A DNA stretch of 64,000 bases, from positions 134,541,047-134,605,046 of the forward strand of contig NC_030678.2 in assembly GCF_000004195.4 (NCBI RefSeq). The letters run 5' to 3'. Source of the stretch: Xenopus tropicalis (lineage: Eukaryota; Chordata; Amphibia; Anura; Pipidae). Below the pieces are notes generated by a model. That model saw only the letters and a program-made list of their open reading frames with translations, ran no database searches and was not told where the DNA came from. The translations under genes and the position numbers were made by a program. This document shows positions 13,939 through 24,100 of the stretch, piece after piece. Every line of letters starts with the position of its first letter. Within the stretch, counting starts at the first letter, position 1.

Positions 13939-16900
13939 AGACAAAAAAGTCTGTAATGTTCCTTTTTCATATTTTGGAATAAAATTTATCTTTTTTCAAA
14001 TATTTTAAATCCTGTGAGTGCTGACACATTTTTGTCTTATTGTACTATATTTGCTCTTGCATCCAGGTATAATCATTGTTAGTGGTGTGCACCAACTGGC
14101 TGTCTATATATATATATATATATATATATAATCTCCAGCCCTGGCATAGGAAGTGCATATCCTGACAACCAGGTCTGGATTTGTGGTGAGGCCACAAAGG
14201 CCCGGGCCTAGGGCGGCACAAATTTTTTTTAAACATTTTTAAATTTGGCTCCCATAAGGAGCAATGTGGACCTCTCCCCACTGCTCCATATGGGACTTTA
14301 AACCTACGGGGGCGACCTAGAGGCGCCAGGCAGACAAATCCAGCGCTGCTGACAACTTACTTTTATTTTCTCTTTGCATGATCTCAGGACAGATCCGTCT
14401 ACACAGAGCCCAAGAAAATTGCAAATGGCAGCTTGGGGAGGTTAGAAGCAGGGTTTATAGGTTTAATTGATTCAGTATGGTGCCATGTGACTTTTTGCAT
14501 TTGTCCCTATACACTGTGTGCTAATGCAGATGGTGTCAGGTGCAGCCACAGGTGGGTGGCTGGCAGGTAGGAGCCTATGTGCAGATAACCCCCAGAACTC
14601 ACGTACGATATTATCGGTGCGTGTATGGCCAGCTTTAGACTTTTATCACTTATCAGGGTTAGTGCCCAGAATGCATTGTCAGTCATGACACTATTTGTTA
14701 AAACAGTGATTCAGTGCATATAAAAGGGGCCCCTTTTCAACATGAGTGCAATGAACAGGGCTTTTACTGAACATGCTTTTTGCCAGTCTAAAAATAATCT
14801 ATGGTTTTTGTTATATTGTAAGTGAAACAGGGAGCTTGAAGTTACTCCATGTTTGGTCCTTGCGAGTAGATAATTCAGTTCCCAGCACTATGATTTCATA
14901 GCATCCCTGTTTGTGATGCATAAACCTTTCTCACCTTTAAAAAATGTAGTTGATTATAGGTTGTCTGTAAACTGAAAAAGCAACCATTCCATCCATTTAT
15001 GTGCTGGGGAACCAGCTAAACAGTACTCACTGGCAGTGATATGGTTCCGTTGCTGCCATCACATTAATGAGATTCAGGAAGTATTTTCCCAGACACACAT
15101 ATATATAGGAAGCATAGTTTTAGCTAAGGCCTTTCCTCCCTACACCTATATATATATCAATATGGGAAAATGTGTCAGCATGGCCACCTAGCTGTATCCA
15201 TTTCATGCCATTTGCCAAAAGCACAGTTATGTTTTTAATGCACTTCAATAGCTTTTTATATTTACTTGGTGTATGCATGGCATTTTTCTAAAGATTCCCC
15301 TCCAGGCGCTTACGTAATCATTTGTGCTCCAGTAATTTAGTGGCTTAGAGGTTTCTGGAAGTTCTGAAAGCCACATGCGGCAGACATTCCCCAATCATAG
15401 ACCCCTAGGCCATGACTTACTTATAAGATTCTCTGTCTGTGTTGTCTTTTTAATGTTGTGCACTGTTTCTTTCTGTTCTGATGGCTGCCCTTCGGATAGA
15501 CTGACCTCTGCTCTCCAAATGACATCCAGCAATTGAATATCCGACACATTCAAAAGACTGTTGATGCTCTTCTGGCTGTGGGGGAGGCAGTCCCACGATC
15601 AACTACTTTTTTAGACTCCTGGGACCTGATAGGCGTTTGTCTTTTGCACATACTTCTTTTTGTATTTATGTGTCTAAGCTACCACTGGAATGCAATATAA
15701 GCAGACGCTACTTGCATGTGCACCTTTGCATCTTTATTGCAGGAAGATATTCATGTGATGTCTCTTGCCATTGCTCTCCATTGTGTGACAAGCAGACACA
15801 CTTTCTGTGGCTCTCTTCATCTGTAAATTGTATTGCTTGGGCTTTAAAAGTGCATTGTTTGATACTTTGCGCGATGGTACATTATTCAATTAGCAGTAAT
15901 TTGCAATCTTCTGATCATTACTGATCAGTGTTGTTTGTTGGGCATGCACATTGGAGCAGACGTAGCCAATAGATACATTCCAAGTTGGTCGGCCTTGCTC
16001 TACAGTAAAGGGGGCTGTGCTGACAATTTGAGCTGAAAGCTGTTTCACATAAATCACTTTTTCTTTTTCAGTATTAGTAAAGCATGAATTGCCTTTCTTT
16101 TATGACATATCACAGACAAGTACTGTTCCCAGAATGTGATGATGTATGGCAGCCTGTGTATTGTTCAGCACCTTTATTACTGCTTACCTAGTCCTAAATC
16201 ATTATTCTTTCACATACAAAATGAATCAGAGTGAGTCACTAATCTTTTAATATCGATTCCTACATAGTAATGGAGCAGTCAATGGCAAAATCCAATGTTT
16301 TATTTGCATAAATTCTAGCAGAGTCTGGATGCCATTATCAGGCCAAATCAATAATATCTCAATCCCTTTGCTGCGATCAATGCATGGCTTTTTCAACCAA
16401 CAAAGGGGTTCAGATGTTTTATGAATATTTGTTTAGCAGAAATTTTACTCAAATCCAAATCTGTCCAAAATAGCAATTCCACATCAATTAGAGCACAAGG
16501 ATAATGTGTGAAGTATAAAAAGGGCAAAAGGCGATTTGTAATCATTAAGTCCCAAGATTAACCCTAAAAGGGGACCTGTAGTGTGCTAATTATGTGATAA
16601 TGTTCCACATTAATGTTTTATATCCAACTGAATGGATGAAATATAAGCATAACATCTCTCACGTATGAGTATTTACTACAGTATGGGTGGGCTTTCTCAA
16701 CATGGATGCACAGGAGTGTGTAAGTGCACTGAGGCATCTGAACAATTCTAACGCTAATGGCACACTGGGATGATGCGCAGCATAGAAACCCCAAGTGGAC
16801 AAATGCCAAAAGCCATAAGTCACTAGGGGGTGCCAAAATGTTGGAAGCTGTAGTTTTCAGTACAACAATGAATACAAATAGAAAAAAGTACAGTTGTATT

Positions 16901-18072
16901 AAAGTTTACACAAAGGCAAGTGACAAAGAGACAAGAGGATAGAGGTCCCTGCCCCATAGAGCTTACAAACCCAGGTATAGGATCCGTTATCAGGAAACCC
17001 ATTATCCAGAAAGCTCAGAATTACGGCCATCTCCCATAGACTCCATTATAATTAAATAATTCAAATGTTTAAAAATGATTGTCTATACCTTGATCCCAAC
17101 TATGGTTTAAATAATCCTTATTGGAAGCAACACAATCATGTTGGGTTTATTTAATGTTTAAATTATTTTTTAGTATGGAGATCCAAATTGCAGATAAGAT
17201 CCCTTATCTGGAAGGCCACAGGTCCCAAGGATAACAAGTCCCATACCTGTATTGATGATATTTAAGGGTATTAATCACCAGTACATTTATGAAGATATAA
17301 TAATTTAAGGACACAGGTGATTTAGTTTAAAATCCATGGTAAATTATTGCTTGTGATTCAACAATTTCATTGAGTCATATGACACACATATATGAACAAA
17401 TATATAATCAAATATATAACTCAAATATCTTAAATGAAATGGCTTGACTTTGTGTATTACAGCTCCTATTGACTTCAATAGAAACTTGCAAGTTTTTAGA
17501 TTTTTAGTTTTTGCACTTAATTAATACCAGACATTTTAATTTTTGGAATTTTTGGAATTATGTGAGTTTTAGCTCTAAAAACATGAATCGTGAATAAAAC
17601 CCCACACTCAAACATTGATAATTCTCACCCTTGGTTCTTCACTTCACTGGCGGGCTTGTGCGATTGGACCTAGAAGATACCAATACCTTCCTGAAAAGCC
17701 AGCTCTTTCCCAGTTTCCCTGCGGTCCCTGTCCCTGTCCTTTCTCAATCTTCATTCCTCCTACTTGTCATCTAACTGCAACCCCATTTCTTAATTTCCCC
17801 TGATTTCCCTGCTTTCTCGCAGCTTCTTTCTAATCTACATTCAGTTTACTGCACCAGCTCCCTCACCATTATTCTCTTTTGTTACGTCAACTTCAATTGT
17901 CTTGTGATCCCACCCTCTCCTGCCTCCCTAACTTGTAAGGGGATACATGCTGTACTAATTGCCAGCACTCCTTAGATTCAATTGGTGTGTGGGTGGGAGG
18001 ATCAGTGTTCTCTCGTGTTTGCCATTTATACAATTCATGTTAAACATGTAATCTCTCTCTCTCTTCCTCCCT

Positions 18073-18129
<57 letters not shown>

Positions 18130-21100
18130 CTTACCAAAAATATTTCTCTAAAATAAATTGATCTAGTGAAAAAAAACACTGTGACACTGACAAAATTACA
18201 TTTTAGATGTGACATTCTAGATGTACCTAATATCTTTAGAAAGAATAGCTGAAATCATAGCTGAAATTTTTTTGCAAACTGCTCCATTTCTCCAACATTT
18301 GAAGAATGCCTTTTCCCACCTGCAGTTTGCAGATCTCTCCATAAGATAAATCTCATTGCTTGCAACTTCAGAACAGTCCTCCATTTTGTCTTTATCTTAT
18401 GCTGGGTGATTTTTTAAGGCTTACTTGTTAGTTTCTGTCAACAGCAGAGTCTTTCCAAGCATCCCATGATTGAGCAAGGAACGGTGCAAGTTGAAATGGT
18501 TGTATACCTGTGTCTGTTTAAATCTGTCGGGCAGTTGACTAAGAGCCTTTTACCACAATTTGGAAAATCCTTCTGTGCAATATTTTTAAATTATTGTTTT
18601 TATCAAATATTTTTCTCCTGTTTGCACGTCCACAATGATTGGCTACAGTGCGATGGGCCTCAGATTTCTTTGTAACATTGGATGCAGTGGACTCAGGGAC
18701 ATGAGGTGGCTGAAGATGGATTTTTTTTCGTCTGATATCTTCATTTTTCTCTGTTTTCACCTTGTTCTAAACTTATTAAATGTGTGCTTCTATACACTGC
18801 AGGCACCTGCCTCTTTCCACCAGAACTGGTGAATTGATTGAAAAAAGTGCAACTGTGACAATATTGTTTACCTTGGCTGTTTGTATACACTATATATATA
18901 TTATAGATGTGTGTTTGTTGAAAATGTTAAAGTTGCCAGTACTGTTTATTCTAAAAAAAAGTTTGTTATGGAAGCTGAACCAGATATTTGAAAATATGTG
19001 ACATTGAATTTTCCAAAGCAAATCTTTACATTAAATCCTACAATAGTTGCTGGTTATATTCTTTTAGGACATTTTCTGTGCAATTATTCATTTTCATTAT
19101 GACATAAATGTTATGGCAATGTGAATTTAACCATCTCATCAAAGGGAAGGAGCCCAGTAATCTGGTGATATCCTCTTATAGGTTTGCCTACCTCCAAATC
19201 ATTGAAATTTTACATGTGAATTTAAGAATATTTGTTGGTCACATCAGCATAGAAGCATCTCTGATGAAGTCTAAGGCACTGGCAGAGATAAACAGGGTCT
19301 GACTGGGCCAGTGGGACACCAGCAAAACACCCAGTGGGCCCTGGCCCACTGACCGAGACCTGCTCTGCCAAGTTCTCTTCCCCCACTTGCTGGTGATGAG
19401 TGTTGTGACTGGGGTTGTGATTGAAGTAACAGCCCCAGTCCAGCACTGGAGATAAAAAATGCTTACCTCCCAAATAAAGAGATCAGCTGCCAATAGACAG
19501 TATAAAGAAGTATTTGAAGGAAAACCAGCCAATTATTACCATTATCAGGAGATTTATCAGAACTCAATTTTTTTTAATATTTTGTCCCATGTATAAAAAG
19601 TCAAATGGAATGTGATTTTTTTTTTTTTTGCATGTATTTGAGTGCTTCTTTGGTTGCTTTTAATTTGCCAAAAACCACTTGCAAGCAAAAATGGGGACAT
19701 AAGTTGATCAAGCTGAAATGTTGCACCATGCATTGGGTAAAAATTCTTATATCTGTGGGGAAGTCTTCAGTATAATAATTTGTGCTAAAAGTGGGATCCT
19801 CTATTTTGGGGTACACTCATTTTGTTTGTTTTGTTTTTGACTTGGATAATAATCGTCCTGAGTTTGAGATTTGACTATCAGGGGTAATATATACATTACA
19901 GTAGCCCCTTGCCGCCAAGGTTTGGCAGTTGTGCATCAGTGGGAGTTCTGCTGTGCAACATTGGACTGCAAGAGCTGCAATAATAGTTAGCTACTATCAC
20001 CAGAATTGTTGGAGAATCCCTAGTGTCATTTAATGTTTTATAATGTAGGCTGTGTTTGGCCTTGTTTCAATTAAGCATGATTATAGTACCAGTCAGTTAT
20101 GGATGAAATGCATACACCATGGCTGCAATGATTAGTGTTGTCTAGATGAAACCTTTTTCTTTTGGTTTTCTCATTCCTCATACTCCCCAAACACCATCAA
20201 TAAGTATAGTAAATAAAAGACTTCCATGCAGCTATAAGTGCAACCCCAGCTGCATGTATGTTGATATTATTATTATATCTGTGCTTGAGTTACTCCCAGT
20301 AGCACCATTGCTCCTATTATACTGCTGTGTTTTACGAATTAGATCAACATCTAGAGGCTTTAATACTATATTGCATGGTTTGGTCACTTTTGTACTGCTA
20401 TATATACAAACCAAATATGCTCAGTGTGTTTTCCTGTGCTTGGGTGGCAGAGGGGGAGATGTTAATGTTTTAGTGTTGCAAATAAATGGCCGTTTATTTA
20501 CTTTAAAATAAACAAACACAGATTCTCAGAAAATAAGGTAAAATAATTCTTATTTGGAATCTTTTTGCATTAATTGCTATGCATGCTGTAAGGTTAGAGT
20601 GTGAAAGTTACGACAGCTAAAGGTTATTTTATTTTAATATTATATTTAATATGCAAAGAACATTTAAACCCCCACACACAACAATTTAATCAGTGAACAG
20701 CCTCTTTAAAATCTTTCAATGCCTGCCACACTGGTTGTCCAGAGGTTAATAGTAAGGCTGCAACATCCCCTTAATCACTTAGATTTCCTTCTCCTCCTGT
20801 AACCCACTTGGCCCCCTCCCTCAGGAATTTGGCTTGTGGGCATGCTCAGTTGTTCTAAGCTCAGATTACTAAACATGTCCCCCCAGTCTAGCAGCCAGTG
20901 AAGAGATGGCATTGCTGGTTCCCATAGAAACTCAGCTCTAGCTGTCTGCTACAATTTTTTTCTCTACAACTTTCTTTCCTGAGCTCTGCTCAAACAAAGC
21001 TGAATTTTTATCAGAGACAGTTGTGCCTGTGTGAGCCTGTATTCTTGATTAAATGTATGCTGAATAAGGGTCTGTGTGTGTATATGCTGTTTGCAGATTT

Positions 21101-24100
21101 AAATGTATCCGAGGGAAAAATATCCTCTGGGTAAAAGCTGCTATTTGGGTGGGGGAGACATCCCCAACTGATATACATTGTAGGCAAATGTAGTCTTTAC
21201 ATGTTCTCTAAATTACTTTTTATATTAACAATGCATTTAGTGCTGCGCAGAAACAAAAACACTTCAGCAACCAACTAATTGACTGTTAGATTGTACTAGT
21301 CCCTAGGAACTAGAAAAGATTTAACAGAAATTATACAGTTCAAATCTTTTTATTTTTGGGCAATACTATATTTAAAAAATATTCTCCTGCTATAATTTTC
21401 ATTCTCCTAAAATTTAGAATTATCCCAAATGTGTAGTCCAATAACAATACACTTAGGGGTGTAGATATTAATATTAAGATTAGAGATAAACATCACCGGT
21501 GATGTCACCCATAGCAACCAGATCAGATCTTTGCTTTTGTTTTGTAGGTGACCGTTTAAATCTAATTGCTGATTGGTTGCACATATATGTATGCATACAC
21601 ACACACACACACACACATATATATCCCTCAACCTCAAAAATAGGGTTTGTACTAAATATACTTTTTTGTTATTATGTTTTTTTGTTGCACCAAACAGGAC
21701 AAAAAGGATCCTGTTTACATGGAGGGAGTTTACAGGAGGTTGTTTAAATACATTTTTACTGAACATGTCCATGCAGTCTAAATGGAAACCCACCTGTCAC
21801 TAGCAAAGACAGGTGAATCTTAAAAGTGTTCCATTCAAATAAATGATAGGCTACACAGCCATGTTCAGGTGCTTCTTTGATGGCTGAAAACTGGAGAAAT
21901 CAGAGAATACACCCTCTATGCAATAGGTCTTATAATGGCAACGGGTCAAGAGATTGTAGATTTTTTTTAAATTAAAAAAAAAAAGGCAGAATACATTTGT
22001 TGAGTATTAGCGTACCAGTAAGGTATTTGCTTTACATTTTGCAACTTTTATTATATTACACTATTAGTATTTGTTATATATGAACCTATTTAAAGCTATA
22101 TTTCTGAAGATTTTTACTTCTTTATTTCATGTTTTTTGAGTTATTAGCCCGATTAAGTTAAGGTCCTCTACTATTCATCTTCCATTTTAATTGTAAACGC
22201 TGTATGGTTGCTAGGGGGATGCAAACAGATAGCAGAATAAATTCCAAGCTGCTGTTGCAATTTATCACAGACTTATGCCACCTACACCATATGAAAAGGT
22301 AATTTTCAGAGAAACAAACCTCTCAAGCTTCACTGTGTAATCTGTGAGCAATGTTGTGAGCAATGTTGTTTACATAGAACAAGAAATAGAATGACTGCAG
22401 AATGGCAGTCTTTCCCAAACATCACCATTTAAGTTAAACTATAAAGTCCCCACTCAGTTCCACTAACTGTTGCGTTATCACTTTAGATGGCTGATTTCTC
22501 ATTTATTTGTATATTTCTTGTTTGTTGGATCTCTGTAATGTGAGGCAAATATCACAGTAAGGTAACTCAAAATGTAACATTATTTTATGTTAGGGAGCAA
22601 AACCTGAAATATGCTGTCTGCATACACATTCAGTTACTTAACACCAGAGCCGGATTTGTAATCCCGCTGCCCCAAGGCCGCCCCAAGGCCGCCCCTGTCC
22701 GTCGCCCTCCGCGCATGCGCGAACACACGATCGGCACCCCCCCGCAATTCAGCACGGGTGTAAACATTCGCATACGGAGCAGTGGGGAAGAGGTCCCCAC
22801 TGCTCTGTATAGGTGAAAAAGCTTAAGATGGCGGTGCGGCATGCCACCCCCAAATTTGTGTCGCCCTAGGCCCGGGCCTTTGTGGCCTCTCCGCAAATCC
22901 GGGCCTGCTTAACACACTTAAGGACGAAGACACATGGGGCGATTAGTTGCCATGACTTTTAATTAAGGCAGACTTTTCGCCCATAGAGTATAATGGACGT
23001 CACTGCAACTAATCGCTTGTGCATTTTCGCTGTGCAGAAAGGTCGAGGCGACTAATCGCCCCATGTGTCTTCGCCCTAAATATTTAAAAGATCGACCTTT
23101 TGCAACAATAACAGCTGTAACTCTATTAGGGTATGTGCCAGGTTTGCCTGTCAAGCCAGCTCGTTCAGGTTAGTCACATGTTGTATCATAATCTTTAAGA
23201 ATGGCCCCTACCCATCAGACTATTCAGGAAGGCTAGCGCCAGCACTGTTCCTACTGGGCATGACCTGCCTCCCTGCCTGGCAGCCAATAAAATCAGCGTT
23301 GCAGAAGTAAATATCTGCCCATCTGGGCAATGCGCAGTCTTTTTCTAATGATGTACAGGGCCTGAAAATTTGTTAAACAACACTATCACATAATGCACAG
23401 CTCCCAGGTTAATATGGCTGTATTGGGTGTAATCTATTCTCAATAAATTCCCATAAAATTGTGAACCTGCATTGCACTCAATGTTGGTTTGTAAAAAGTT
23501 ATATTTGGAGCAAGAATTTGACTCCCCCCCCCCCCAAACTGCACCGATGGCAATGGCACAATGTGTGTACCATGCAAGTTTTCTTTACATTTACTCGCTA
23601 AAGTATAAGCAGATCCCATGTATTGTACTATTTATTAGTGAAACACCTCCTGTGCCAGTCATTTAAACTTGTATCCTTACTACATTCGTACAAGTTTAGA
23701 TTTAAGATATTAGGTGAGGAGGAACCAATGTCCCCAGTGCCCTGTCCTTGTATGGCAGCCAGGCATTATAGTATACTGTATATATGTGTGTGCATGCTGT
23801 GTAAATAAATCATGTGCTCCTCTGCCCAGAGACTGTGAGTTCTGCCTGATTATTTCTCTTCTCCCAGCGCCTGCCCCCTGTGTGCCTCTGTATATTATTG
23901 TATGCAGCCATGTTTCGGGCTGTTTGCAAAGCGAAAACATGTGTTTAAACAAAGTTCCTGGCTTTTCCTAGCAATGTCACGGAATAGGTATCTTAGAGCA
24001 AACTGGCCGTGCCGGGTGGGACCTGCATGTCACATAGTATTCCTCTGCTAACACACGGACACAAACACAATTGCAAGGAAAATAATCGGTAGTGTAATTG

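Larger units (their letters stand above)
6490..15499 (+). other. LRCH1: LRCH1 intron before terminal exon A
   Basis: 9.0 kb without supported coding sequence. It contains MITEs at 7231-7902 and 13238-13518, a CCGGATTTG element at 14168, the 9.2 kb tandem repeat, a poly-G run near 9507 and TA microsatellites. The 152-codon frame at 8397-8855 shows no family resemblance. Confidence 0.6.

Noticed and set aside
15637..15924. 95-codon frame starting inside terminal exon A
   Set aside because: A different register from the CH-domain frame that joins 6489 in phase.
21407..21803. Frames of 128, 82 and 76 codons around the CA microsatellite
   Set aside because: Produced by (CA)n/(TG)n translation (CVCVCV, THTHTH) and flanking repeat DNA.
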